A stretch of 64,000 bases of DNA from Rhizobiaceae bacterium. GTDB lineage: Bacteria; Pseudomonadota; Alphaproteobacteria; Rhizobiales; Rhizobiaceae. How positions within the stretch are numbered: position 1 is the stretch's first letter; every line of letters starts with the position of its first letter. Below are positions 1-7,309 of this stretch, piece by piece. Made by a program: the position numbers and the translations under genes. Where the stretch lies: the NCBI GenBank assembly GCA_029233925.1, contig JARGOX010000010.1, forward strand, positions 124,001 through 188,000, in the 5' to 3' direction. The notes beneath the pieces were generated by a model, which saw only the letters and a program-made list of their open reading frames with translations, had not been told where the DNA came from and did no database searches.

Positions 1-32
1 AGTGTTGAATTATCCAACAGGTGGGCGGCGTC

Positions 33-308
33 ATGGCAGCGATTGAAAAGGAAAATGAACCTATGCTTTTCGACTTTGTGCAGCTTGAATGCACCGCCTG
101 CGGGGGAACGTTTAGCGTCCCAAAGCGGCCAGGCGGTCGTTCTGCCTATTGTTCAGCAGGCTGCCGATCCATTGGTGTGGCCAATGCCAATCGTCGCTAT
201 CGGAAAAATGTAAAGCGGCGATTGGATCAAGGTCAGGCAAGCGATCGAGCGTTTGCTGATGCCTTGATGGCAGCAGTGATGGTCAAGAATGAGAGGGGGG
301 GCGGGTAA
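33..308 (+). CDS. small zinc-ribbon-like phage-region protein, 91 aa
   Basis: I do not recognise a named family. Four cysteines are spaced C20-x2-C23 and C40-x3-C44, which looks like a small zinc-binding knuckle; the C-terminal half is basic (RRYRKNVKRR) and could touch nucleic acid. The start chosen is ATG 33, with an AGGTGGG-like ribosome site about 8 bases upstream; GTG 21 is possible but has none, and ATG 63 would keep the cysteines. It lies at the left edge of a decayed prophage, so a small phage accessory protein (Zn-finger, HNH-associated or regulatory) is the likeliest reading. Function is unknown. Confidence 0.5.
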   Translation: MAAIEKENEPMLFDFVQLECTACGGTFSVPKRPGGRSAYCSAGCRSIGVANANRRYRKNVKRRLDQGQASDRAFADALMAAVMVKNERGGG

Positions 309-514
309 AAGTCTGGAAACTTTCCCGGCGCAGACCGGCGTCATCCACAGTGAGAGATTTTTTTCCTGACTAAGTCGTTTTTTTTAAGAAACAGAGACGG
401 TCGATAACGGAAATAATATAAGCCATTGAAAATAAACGAAAAAAAATAGCAGAAAGCAAGTGATCGGAAAAATTAGTGAATTTTTCCACCAAAGCCAAAA
501 TGGAGAAAACACCG

Positions 515-790
515 ATGAATGAGCACCACGAGAACCATGAAAACGCCGAAGAGATGGCGCTCCATATCGCCCAGGTTAGGGCGGTTACAGCAGCCGTCTC
601 CAAGCTTTCTACAAATTTGGCACCGATTCAATTCAGCCCGGAGGCTGTGTTGGAAGGAGCAGTCAAAGGCGGCGCTATTGCGCTCCTGGCGCAGGCCGAT
701 GTGACCACAGACGATGTGGCGACTGTACTTGACAATCTTGCTCAAAGTTTTCGCGAACTTGAACGTCCAAACCTATATGTGGTACAGTGA
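515..790 (+). CDS. hypothetical protein, 91 aa
   Basis: A short acidic protein that begins with a His/Glu-rich stretch (NEHHENHENAEE) and continues with alanine-rich, probably helical sequence. No signal peptide, membrane segment or known motif is visible. ATG 515 is preferred because GGAG at 502-505 sits nine bases upstream; ATG 500 and GTG 476 are in frame but have weaker context. It stands alone between the Cys-rich small gene and the capsid gene and may be a phage or cargo gene. Nothing in the sequence supports a function. Confidence 0.45.
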   Translation: MNEHHENHENAEEMALHIAQVRAVTAAVSKLSTNLAPIQFSPEAVLEGAVKGGAIALLAQADVTTDDVATVLDNLAQSFRELERPNLYVVQ

Positions 791-821
791 TTCAGTTTTC
801 ATGATTTGAATCGAAACTCAT

Positions 822-914
822 GGCATGCGTGACGCTGCCACAATTTCGGTCTGCACGTTACCAGACGGCACGCATGACGCTGCCGAAACCGGCACGCATG
901 ACGCTGCCGAAAAT
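822..914 (+). repeat. short tandem repeat, 24-bp unit, 2 clean copies plus one diverged
   Basis: The unit GGCACGCATGACGCTGCCGA (plus AACC) occurs at 867-890 and 891-914 in direct tandem. A third copy with two substitutions, GGCATGCGTGACGCTGCC, lies at 822-839. The copies fall in the non-coding stretch 791-1131 upstream of the capsid gene. Nothing else in that stretch looks coding; the 70-codon frame across it is mostly repeat-derived. Confidence 0.6.
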
Positions 915-1131
915 TTCCACATAATTCAACCTCTTCGGAGGCTTTGGTATCGTGTCTTGAGATTTGCACGACATTTGCTCGCAGAGTTTGCCGGGTTATC
1001 TTGCCGGCAACTTGCGATATTCAACACATCCTGGTGAAAACCTGGCGCCGTTGAATAGATCAAAAGCAGATGTTTGATAATCCATTAGTCGGATCGGAGC
1101 CTGCCGAGATTAGCAAGAAAGGGTCAGGCCT

Positions 1132-2346
1132 ATGACCAAACATTTATCAACACGCGGACTTATAGTCGCTCACGCAAATGCCAACAGCGCTGGAATGTTG
1201 AATGCACTCAACAGCGCGTTCGGCGAATTCAAGCAAAAACATGGAGGAGATATCTCAAGTCTTCAAATTGAAATGGACAGGATTAACGCCGACATAGCAG
1301 CCATGCGTCTTGGCGGAGGCGGCGAAGACCGCGTATCAAACGCCGACAATCGCCGTGCACAGGCAGCTCTTGTGGAGTTCATGCGACACGGGCGGCCAGA
1401 CGCCATGCAGGCAATTACACCGATGGCTGAGATGAAGACGGATGGAGGTCCGGAAGGCGGTTTCACAGTACCGAAAGAGATTGATCAGACAATCCAGGAC
1501 CAGATGTTGGAAATCTCGCCGATTCGTGGCTTGGCGAGCGTAGTGACAACAGGAACGAGCGATTATCACAAGCTGGTGAATAAGCGAGGTGGAGCGTCTG
1601 GATGGGCGGGTGAGCGAGATCCGCGCACTGAAACGGATACGCCATCTCTCGGCGATATAAAGCCGCCCATGGGTGAGCTGTGGGCTTATCCGTCACTGAC
1701 GAACTGGATGATGGATGACAGCCAATTCAACTTGGAGATGTTCATTCGCGACAACGTGACAGACGAGTTCGCGTTGCAAGAATCTACGGCCTTCGTCACT
1801 GGGGATGGTAACAATAAACCGCTCGGAATTATGAGCGTCGACACGTCCGAAACGGGGGATGACAACCGCGCCTTTGGCACCCTTCAGTTTGTCAAGACTG
1901 GTGTTGCTGCGGCACTGAGTGACGCCACGCATAATGGCGTGGATGCACTTATCGACCTGGTGCACTCCGTAAAGCCGAGTTACCGGGCTGGCCCTGGGGT
2001 CGGTTGGTTGATGAATTCCACGACCGCATCTCTACTCCGCAAGATGAAGACACTTGGCGATACGGAGCATTATTTGTGGCAATCTTCAACGATTGAAGGA
2101 CGCCCAGACAGCCTGCTCGGTTACCCGGTATTCGAGTGTGAAGACATGCCCGATGTGGGGGGCAATGCTTTTCCAATTGCCTTTGGCAACTGGCGGAAAG
2201 GATATTTGATAGTCGACCGGATCGGGACAAAGGTTGTTCGGGACCCATACACTAAGCCGGGTTGGATACGGTTGTATATTTCCAAGCGAGTTGGCGGCGC
2301 TCCCACTGACACAAAAGCGATCAAACTTCTAAAAGTCGCGGCCTAA
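1132..2346 (+). CDS. HK97-type phage major capsid protein, 404 aa
   Basis: The sequence fits the HK97-fold major capsid family in length and layout. Residues 1-100 form a charged, partly helical region resembling a delta/scaffolding domain, followed by a typical family entry (GGFTVPKEIDQTI, then ISPIRGLASVVTT). The body contains the family features W-A-G-E-R, a Pro-rich P-x-M-G-E-L segment, and the T-G-D-G-N-N-K-P-L-G-I motif near residue 228. It would assemble the icosahedral head shell. ATG 1132 follows an AAGGG ribosome site. The frame is open and full length although the neighbouring terminase is broken. No separate protease or portal gene is seen beside it, so the head-gene cluster has been lost or rearranged. 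Confidence 0.9.
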   Translation: MTKHLSTRGLIVAHANANSAGMLNALNSAFGEFKQKHGGDISSLQIEMDRINADIAAMRLGGGGEDRVSNADNRRAQAALVEFMRHGRPDAMQAITPMAEMKTDGGPEGGFTVPKEIDQTIQDQMLEISPIRGLASVVTTGTSDYHKLVNKRGGASGWAGERDPRTETDTPSLGDIKPPMGELWAYPSLTNWMMDDSQFNLEMFIRDNVTDEFALQESTAFVTGDGNNKPLGIMSVDTSETGDDNRAFGTLQFVKTGVAAALSDATHNGVDALIDLVHSVKPSYRAGPGVGWLMNSTTASLLRKMKTLGDTEHYLWQSSTIEGRPDSLLGYPVFECEDMPDVGGNAFPIAFGNWRKGYLIVDRIGTKVVRDPYTKPGWIRLYISKRVGGAPTDTKAIKLLKVAA

Positions 2347-2362
2347 GAAACGGTTTGCGATA

Positions 2363-2403
2363 AATGCGGCCGGCGTTTTTCATTGTTTCGCGTCGGCCGC
2401 ATT
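2363..2403 (+). terminator. stem-loop after capsid gene, candidate terminator
   Basis: Perfect 10-bp arms AATGCGGCCG (2363-2372) and CGGCCGCATT (2394-2403) enclose 21 bases, starting 17 bp after the capsid stop. Only a weak T-tract (GGATTTTG) follows, so termination efficiency is uncertain. Confidence 0.5.
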
Positions 2404-2627
2404 GGATTTTGTGCATAATTATCATTTGAGGTTTCAGCGCGCACAAGCCAGGTGCTGCGGCCAAGTTGAGACCGTTCTGGTGGTCACGCGTACGCATGGC
2501 AGCGCGTTAGCTGACAGCACCTGGTGTTGCGGAAAATGATACCGAATTGCGCCGACCACGAGAAGGGTTGGCCATTGTTGAATGAAACCCTGCAGCACAG
2601 TCCGCACTGATTCCACCGCCGAAGATA

Positions 2628-3607
2628 ATGCTGACAGCCTGGGTTGAGGCGAATAACAATTTGCCCGACGACGTGTCGTCATTGTCAGGCGAGGTCCGAT
2701 TATGGCCGATACAGCGTAAGGCTGCCGATGCAATCAGGGATACGTTGATCGAACGCTTTACCCTGGCGAATTGTGTGCGTGTGGATTTCATCACCATACA
2801 GTCCGGCGCGCTGGCCGGTTTCATCGACAATGATTCGGCACCGATCCTTTGCCTCTTGCCGACCGAAGCCGATGACCGCGATTACATGGTTTCCGATATC
2901 GAGCCTATCTTTGCCGCCTCGACGGCGCTGGCTGGGCTGTTATCGGCTGGGGAAACGGACGCATCCGACCGCAACACGCTGCTTTATCGCAGCTATCCGG
3001 GCGGCAATCTCAAGATTGTTGCCGCCAAGGCACCGCGCAATTTGCGCCGGCACAATGTCCATATCCTGCTTTGCGACGAAGTGGACGGCATGCCAGACAG
3101 CGCCGAAGGCTCGCCGCTGGTGCTGGCCGAGCGCCGGACGTTCTCCTTTGCCGCCGCAAGATTGTCATAGGCTCGACGCCGATCTTCGAATCAACCAGCC
3201 GGGTGCTTCGATCTTATGCGCAATCCGACATGCGGGTTTTTGAAGTGCCATGCCCGGATTGTTCCGGCGCGATTGAGGAGCGCCACAAGCCCGGCATGAT
3301 CGAGATGGGCCGCTGGTGCCCTACCAGGCCGAAGATCAAAGGCCATGCCGGATTCCGGCTGAATGCGCTTGTCCCCCAACTGGCAAATGCCAGTTGGGGG
3401 AAACTCGCAATCGAATTCGTTGCGGTCAAGGATGATCCGTCGCTGCTGCAGACATTCGTCAACACCATTCTGGGGCAAGGTTGGCGCGAGGAAGGCGAGG
3501 AACTGGACGACGCGGAGCTGGCGAACCGGCGCGAGGGTTTCAGCCTCGACCTGGTTCCGGCAGACGTGCTGGTCATGACGGCCGGTGTCGATGTGCAGCG
3601 AGACAAG
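2628..3607 (+). pseudogene. phage terminase large subunit (GpA-like), frameshifted and truncated
   Basis: Two reading frames together give a terminase-like packaging ATPase. The first (2628 to about 3153) has the N-terminal R-L-W-P-x-Q-R segment, a long S-A-P-I-L-C-L-L-P-T-E-A-D-x-R-D-Y block and a Walker-B-like L-L-C-D-E-V-D. The second, continuing with R-K-I-V-I-G-S-T-P-I-F, carries a C-P-D-C pair and ends in G-V-D-V-Q-R-D-K at about 3607, where the nuclease domain should begin. One missing base near 3153 explains the frame change. The segment expected to hold the Walker A loop reads A-N-C-V-R-V-D-F-I, without the usual Lys and Gly. Similarity stops just before the toxin gene at 3623, so the 3' part is gone. 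It cannot make a working terminase. Confidence 0.8.
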
Positions 3608-3622
3608 GTTGGAGGCGAAATT

Positions 3623-4024
3623 TTATGGGAATCTCATTTGCTTAAGTTTACTACTTTTCATCGGAAGTTCAAACATTGCACCGCCATCCACTAAGTTGGA
3701 TTGCTGCTCAATCGTAGCCCAGAGCGCTAAAATTCTCTCCATCTGCTTGATTGCTGGCGATTTGTATAGTCCTCTGGAAAGGAAAAAACCGACAAGTTTT
3801 GACGCTCTAAAAGCATTATATTCAACTCTATTTCGAGTAATTCGCCGATCACCTGATATAATAACCCAACGCCCCTCTTCACTCAGTGTCTTTATCCATT
3901 CCAAGTCTTTTACACCTGGTCCAAACCGTGTTCTGATATGTACAATTTCATGCTCTTTGACAAACAGTTCCTGAAGCGCTCTTGCAAACGCAGGTGGCAG
4001 GTTTTCATCTATTAGAACTCTCAC
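3623..4024 (-). CDS. DUF5615 PIN-like toxin, 133 aa
   Basis: The N-terminus M-R-V-L-I-D-E-N-L-P-P with the later I-S-G-D-R-R-I-T-R-N segment is the hallmark of DUF5615 (Mut7-C/PIN-like) proteins, probable ribonuclease toxins with acidic catalytic residues (D6, E7 and the GD pair). The GTG start overlaps the stop of the upstream DUF433 gene by four bases (GTGA), a normal arrangement for this toxin-antitoxin class. The gene is read towards the broken terminase and its stop is only about 15 bp from where terminase similarity ends, so the pair appears to have replaced the terminase 3' end. Toxicity is inferred from the family and the pairing. Confidence 0.75.
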   Translation of the reverse strand: MRVLIDENLPPAFARALQELFVKEHEIVHIRTRFGPGVKDLEWIKTLSEEGRWVIISGDRRITRNRVEYNAFRASKLVGFFLSRGLYKSPAIKQMERILALWATIEQQSNLVDGGAMFELPMKSSKLKQMRFP

Positions 4025-4728
4025 GCGGCCTTCAGGGTGTCTTCGAAGCGGACCGCATCTCGAACCGCCGCTTTCGTAACTTCATAAAGGCGCGCAACTC
4101 TTTCTATTGAACCCTCCGAATCAACAGCCTCAGCCAAGACAACAGTTGGTATGCCGGATTCAGCGGCAATCGGCTGGCCAAAAGAACGTTGCGGATCAAC
4201 TACAATGGACTGTTTGCCATTGAATGGCCGCCACCTCGACACTGCGTCCTCTTCTATGTCGAGGTCTCTAAACGTACGTTTTAGAACCTGTTTAAAAATA
4301 TATTGCCGATGCCTAAGGTCAAGCACTTGAGATTCATCGGTGAGTTTAATGCTTTCAAGAAAAATCGTCTTACCGTCAGTCTGAAAACGACGTGTAGAAA
4401 ACGGGTGATCGTCTGAAACACACTCGCGCGCGTATTCCAGGCAATTTCTAATTGCCAACAGGCCTACTCCAGCTTTTGTAAACGCATTTACAAAACGCAA
4501 TTCAATAAGGTCACGAAAGCTTAGCTCAATATTGTTTTCAGATAGAGGCCATTCCGGGCTCCAAAGCGGAGCGACTTGATGCACTACATCATTTCGGCGA
4601 TAGGTGTAACCTTTCATCCAACGAGAGACATTTCTTGGCGATGTGCCAACTAGTCGTGCGGCCTCACTAACGGAATAGGAACCCACACCGAAAAAATCCA
4701 AGTCAACGATTTTCTCTCGCACTGTCAT
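4021..4728 (-). CDS. DUF433-type antitoxin with N-terminal HTH, 235 aa
   Basis: Residues 15-40 (Y-S-V-S-E-A-A-R-L-V-G-T-S-P-R-N-V-S-R-W) form a MerR-like helix-turn-helix. The following W-P-L-x-x-x-x-x-E-L-S-F-R-D-L-I-E-L-R-F-V block is typical of DUF433-family antitoxins. It probably neutralises the DUF5615 protein made from the overlapping downstream frame and represses the operon by DNA binding. The length is usual for the long form of the family. ATG 4728 is used; the 260 bp upstream (4729-4995) must contain the promoter. The two genes look intact, in contrast to the prophage gene they interrupt. Confidence 0.75.
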   Translation of the reverse strand: MTVREKIVDLDFFGVGSYSVSEAARLVGTSPRNVSRWMKGYTYRRNDVVHQVAPLWSPEWPLSENNIELSFRDLIELRFVNAFTKAGVGLLAIRNCLEYARECVSDDHPFSTRRFQTDGKTIFLESIKLTDESQVLDLRHRQYIFKQVLKRTFRDLDIEEDAVSRWRPFNGKQSIVVDPQRSFGQPIAAESGIPTVVLAEAVDSEGSIERVARLYEVTKAAVRDAVRFEDTLKAA

Positions 4729-4995
4729 GTACGGAAACCTATTCCATATCTTTTTTATGGCAAGCTTTATCTTTCAAACCCTGAACAACTACCAAGGCAG
4801 CAACTGATCAGGCTGATGAAATGTCCAAAAATTCACACCACTCTGCGAATTCTAAAACCGCGTCAATTGAGGCGGTTATAGTGTGAAATAAGACCCAACA
4901 CAAAACCGCTCAGCCCTAAGACAACAGACCAGAGCGCCAGCCACGCCGGCACGTGAATTGCGGGGTTGCCGGAATGCCTGGCGGAATTGGCTTAG
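4729..4995. other. intergenic region between TA pair and XRE unit
   Basis: No convincing gene. An inverted repeat AACCGC (4856-4861) / GCGGTT (4872-4877), read on the minus strand and followed by TTTAG, may terminate the XRE/72-aa operon. A minus-strand frame of about 30 codons ending at 4863 would encode one hydrophobic helix but has no ribosome site. The promoter of the TA pair should lie at 4730-4800. Confidence 0.4.
4856..4877 (-). terminator. candidate terminator of the XRE operon
   Basis: On the minus strand AACCGC-(10 nt)-GCGGTT is followed by TTTAGAA, about 120 bp after the stop at 4996. The stem is short (6 bp), so this is only a candidate. Confidence 0.35.
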
Positions 4996-5214
4996 TTATC
5001 GGATCCGACGAACCTTAATCGGGTCAGAAAAACCGTCAACCGACATAATTCCCTGTTGGCCATTCGCCGAAATTTCTACGTGTGGACGATATAGGTAACT
5101 GTATTTGTATTTGTAACCGATCTGTTGCCAAATTTGCCCGTTTGTGAGGGTGTAAGTTGTTTCATCTTCCGTCCCCTCAAATTCGCCTTCGATTTGGCTC
5201 GTAATACTCGGCAT
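4996..5214 (-). CDS. hypothetical protein, 72 aa, Tyr-rich beta-strand protein
   Basis: A small protein with the segment L-T-N-G-Q-I-W-Q-Q followed by alternating aromatic residues (Y-K-Y-K-Y-S-Y-L-Y-R-P), as expected of a small beta-barrel or SH3-like fold. I cannot name the family with certainty. It starts 17 bp after the stop of the XRE regulator gene and is read in the same direction, so the two are probably co-transcribed. No signal peptide is visible. It may be the effector or partner of the regulator, but that rests only on position. Confidence 0.5.
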   Translation of the reverse strand: MPSITSQIEGEFEGTEDETTYTLTNGQIWQQIGYKYKYSYLYRPHVEISANGQQGIMSVDGFSDPIKVRRIR

Positions 5215-5231
5215 GTTGCAAATCCCAACTT

Positions 5232-5492
5232 TTATTTGGCTGAAACGATTACGGATTCAGGCGATTGTTTTTTCAATCTAACACCTGGGCCTTCCCCGTT
5301 TTCATTGATAAAAATTACGCCTTCTGATTCTAATGTACGTCGGATCGCATCCAGTGTTAAAACTCGCGGTGTGCGTGCTCCGCGTTCAAAATCAACCACA
5401 GTCCTCAGTGCAATTTTTGACGATGTGGCAAGTTGGTTTCTTGACCAATCAAGTAAAGCTCGTGCCGCTCTGCATTGCCCCGGTGTGATCAT
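5232..5492 (-). CDS. XRE-family helix-turn-helix regulator, 86 aa
   Basis: This is a single-domain Cro/CI-type HTH protein. The opening A-A-R-A-L-L-D-W-S-R-N-Q-L-A and the T-V-V-D-F-E-R-G-A-R-T-P-R recognition region are typical of the small alphaproteobacterial XRE regulators ending in G-V-I-F-I-x-E-N-G-x-G-P-G-V-R-L. It probably represses its own promoter and possibly the divergent 5649 gene. A palindrome, GCACTTTT...AAAAGTGC at 5508-5535, lies 16 bp upstream of its start codon and is the obvious candidate operator. It is followed closely by the 72-aa gene. It sits inside the prophage remnant but lacks the peptidase domain of a classical CI repressor. Confidence 0.75.
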   Translation of the reverse strand: MITPGQCRAARALLDWSRNQLATSSKIALRTVVDFERGARTPRVLTLDAIRRTLESEGVIFINENGEGPGVRLKKQSPESVIVSAK

Positions 5493-5507
5493 TAAAAGAT
5501 TCCAATT

Positions 5508-5535
5508 GCACTTTTTATGTTGACATTAAAAGTGC
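5508..5535. promoter_or_regulatory. palindromic candidate operator for the XRE regulator
   Basis: GCACTTTT (5508-5515) and AAAAGTGC (5528-5535) form a perfect 8-bp inverted repeat around TATGTTGACATT, which itself contains TTGACA. A further TTGCAC element recurs at 5506-5511 and 5540-5545. The site lies in the divergent region between the XRE gene and the 5649 gene. Confidence 0.5.
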
Positions 5536-5648
5536 GAAGTTGCACCTATGTTGCGTACTTAACATATTTGGAGAAATGGAGCAACGCGATGGGCACCCCT
5601 TTTCGTGAACGGGGTAACTTTGTTCAGCAAGAAGATGGAGACGACACA

Positions 5649-6266
5649 ATGCAAACTCTGACTGGTCTCAATCGCCGCAAGGCTTTGGCGGGCGGCTTTG
5701 CTGCCCTGGCTTTGACGGCTACGGCGACTTCGAGGGCAGTTGCCCAGGCCGTTGGCGTGCCGCAGCCGCCCGTGCAGCGGGTCAACGCCCTGGCGCGCGA
5801 ACTTAGCCAGGCAATGGATGAATGGGTGGCAGATATCGGCGGGCAATGGCGCGCGCAAATTCTGCCGGGATCATCATCGCCCTGTCCGGTGGTTTTTGAG
5901 AGCCTGGACGAAACTTCAGAACTGCAGGACCTGTTTGACCGATGGGAAATGGCAGGACGGGAATGGCTACGGCTTGCGTGCAGTGGCGGCGACTGGGAAG
6001 GCCCGGAAATGGCGGACCTTCAAGATGAGCAGTGGCGCCTGGTTACCCAGATCGGTCAGACGCCGGCGCGATCTCTGCATGACCTGGCGTTGCTGACGCG
6101 GGTTCTGTGGGATGACTTCGGACCTGATTCGCTTGATCCAGATGAACAACGCGACGATCCGCAATTGCGCCTCAAGTGGCAAATACTCATGAGCGCCGAC
6201 CGCCTTGCGAAACTGCCGGAATATGTGCCGGTCAATGATTGCAAATTCCTGCCGTCGGAATTTTGA
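5649..6266 (+). CDS. Tat-exported hypothetical protein, 205 aa
   Basis: The protein starts with a twin-arginine signal: N-R-R-K-A-L-A-G-G followed by a hydrophobic stretch and A-V-A-Q-A, so it should be folded and then exported to the periplasm. The mature part is rich in Trp, Asp and Glu with no motif I recognise. ATG 5649 is chosen because GGAG at 5636-5639 precedes it and it places the Tat motif at the N-terminus; the same frame is open further upstream. It lies in the prophage remnant downstream of the divergent XRE operator, so it may be a cargo gene regulated by that repressor. Confidence 0.55.
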   Translation: MQTLTGLNRRKALAGGFAALALTATATSRAVAQAVGVPQPPVQRVNALARELSQAMDEWVADIGGQWRAQILPGSSSPCPVVFESLDETSELQDLFDRWEMAGREWLRLACSGGDWEGPEMADLQDEQWRLVTQIGQTPARSLHDLALLTRVLWDDFGPDSLDPDEQRDDPQLRLKWQILMSADRLAKLPEYVPVNDCKFLPSEF

Positions 6267-6353
6267 GATCCAAAGGTACTTTGAATTGCAATCTTAGTTG
6301 CAAAGGTTACGCGCAATTTGCGACCGCTGAAAGTCGACTTTTTCGATTTCTCC

Positions 6354-6386
6354 TTGACATGGGGCAATTGTTCCAAGATAACTTGG
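6354..6386 (+). promoter_or_regulatory. promoter with overlapping palindrome
   Basis: A consensus -35 TTGACA (6354-6359), a 17-bp spacer and a -10-like GATAAC (6377-6382) precede the gene at 6415. A perfect inverted repeat CCAAG-ATAA-CTTGG (6373-6386) covers the -10 element, so a repressor bound there would block the promoter. Confidence 0.5.
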
Positions 6387-6414
6387 GTACATTGCACCGA
6401 GTTGGAGATTTATT

Positions 6415-7023
6415 ATGATCGAAGTCAAAGAACGGCCGATACCTTGGGCGGCTCAGCAGCAGCAAAATGAAAGTTCAGACATACTTGCTTCAGCGCGATT
6501 TTCGCCGGCTCAAATTGCTAATGCAACTGGAGTACCGGTGGAAACACTGAGAAGCTGGTTCAAGCGTGGCATTCTTAGCCTTGATGATGAAAACATGGGT
6601 GAAGGTCCGGAATCGATCGGCATGGGCCGGAAATTGACAGGTTATACAGCCATGGTCGTTGCGATAATGGGCCGACTAACAGGCGCTATGAACCGAAATA
6701 AGCGGGAAGGCATGTCCTTGGAAGCGGCCCGGGATCACGCTTACAAGTTTGTGCATGCTGGGACAGAAGAGCGGCTACCATGCATGATTTTTGCCGATGG
6801 AGAAACATTGTTGGTAATACCGAAAAACGCTCCAGATCCGGCTCGCGCACGAGTCGTGCAGATGAAAATGCCTGACAAGCCTCAAACTTGGAATGATATC
6901 AATTCCCTATTTCGTGGAACAAGACAGGTCGAAATATTGTGCATGACTGAATTGTGGCAAGAGGTATTTCAACACTTGGGAATTCGCGCAGAGGTTGAAC
7001 GTCAAGGGCGCATATCTGAATAG
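6415..7023 (+). CDS. MerR-like HTH protein, probable phage regulator, 202 aa
   Basis: Residues 30-55 (F-S-P-A-Q-I-A-N-A-T-G-V-P-V-E-T-L-R-S-W-F-K-R-G) form a MerR/excisionase-like winged HTH, followed by an uncharacterised 140-residue region (M-G-R-K-L-T-G-Y-T-A-M-V-V-A-I-M-G-R-L). It is probably a DNA-binding regulator of phage or mobile-element genes. GGAG precedes ATG 6415. Its promoter carries a perfect palindrome over the -10 box, consistent with autoregulation. It lies upstream of the small gene and the integrase, where regulators of integration usually are. The exact family is not recognised. Confidence 0.55.
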   Translation: MIEVKERPIPWAAQQQQNESSDILASARFSPAQIANATGVPVETLRSWFKRGILSLDDENMGEGPESIGMGRKLTGYTAMVVAIMGRLTGAMNRNKREGMSLEAARDHAYKFVHAGTEERLPCMIFADGETLLVIPKNAPDPARARVVQMKMPDKPQTWNDINSLFRGTRQVEILCMTELWQEVFQHLGIRAEVERQGRISE

Positions 7024-7120
7024 CGATCAGCTGGATTTACCGGAAGGTTCATTCCGGATGCTGGCAACGTGCACTGTGCCCATGTTTAACGGGCAGGGTG
7101 GTGCTGATTGGAGATGAGAG

Positions 7121-7309
7121 ATGGCACATAAGGTTCCGTTCAAACAGATAGATATTTCTCGTGCTGTCAAGGGCGCAACGCGGGCTGGAATGGAGGTCGG
7201 CCGTGTGGAGATTGACCCTGTTACCGGCAAGATCATTCTGGTTGCCAGCCAGGCAAACCCGGATCCTGAAAACGATCTGGACAAATGGATCAGGGACAAT
7301 GCGGGTTAG
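7121..7309 (+). CDS. small protein upstream of integrase, 62 aa
   Basis: A short protein of the kind often found directly in front of alphaproteobacterial phage integrases: K-Q-I-D-I-S-R-A-V-K-G-A-T-R-A-G, then I-D-P-V-T-G-K-I, ending acidic. It overlaps the start of the integrase gene by 11 bases, so the two are translationally linked. Its role is unknown; an integrase accessory or directionality function is possible but not supported by a recognisable HTH. A GGAG-like site precedes ATG 7121. Confidence 0.6.
   Translation: MAHKVPFKQIDISRAVKGATRAGMEVGRVEIDPVTGKIILVASQANPDPENDLDKWIRDNAG

Noticed and set aside
822-914. Possible CRISPR array
   Set aside because: Units are directly adjacent with no spacers and no cas genes are present.
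825-1037. 70-codon frame across the tandem repeats
   Set aside because: Its sequence is mainly repeat-derived (G-T-H-D-A-A-E) and lacks a ribosome site.
4863-4952. Short minus-strand frame encoding one hydrophobic helix (W-L-A-L-W-S-V-V-L-G-L-S-G-F-V-L-G)
   Set aside because: No ATG or ribosome site, fewer than 30 codons, overlaps a likely terminator; could be chance or a relic.
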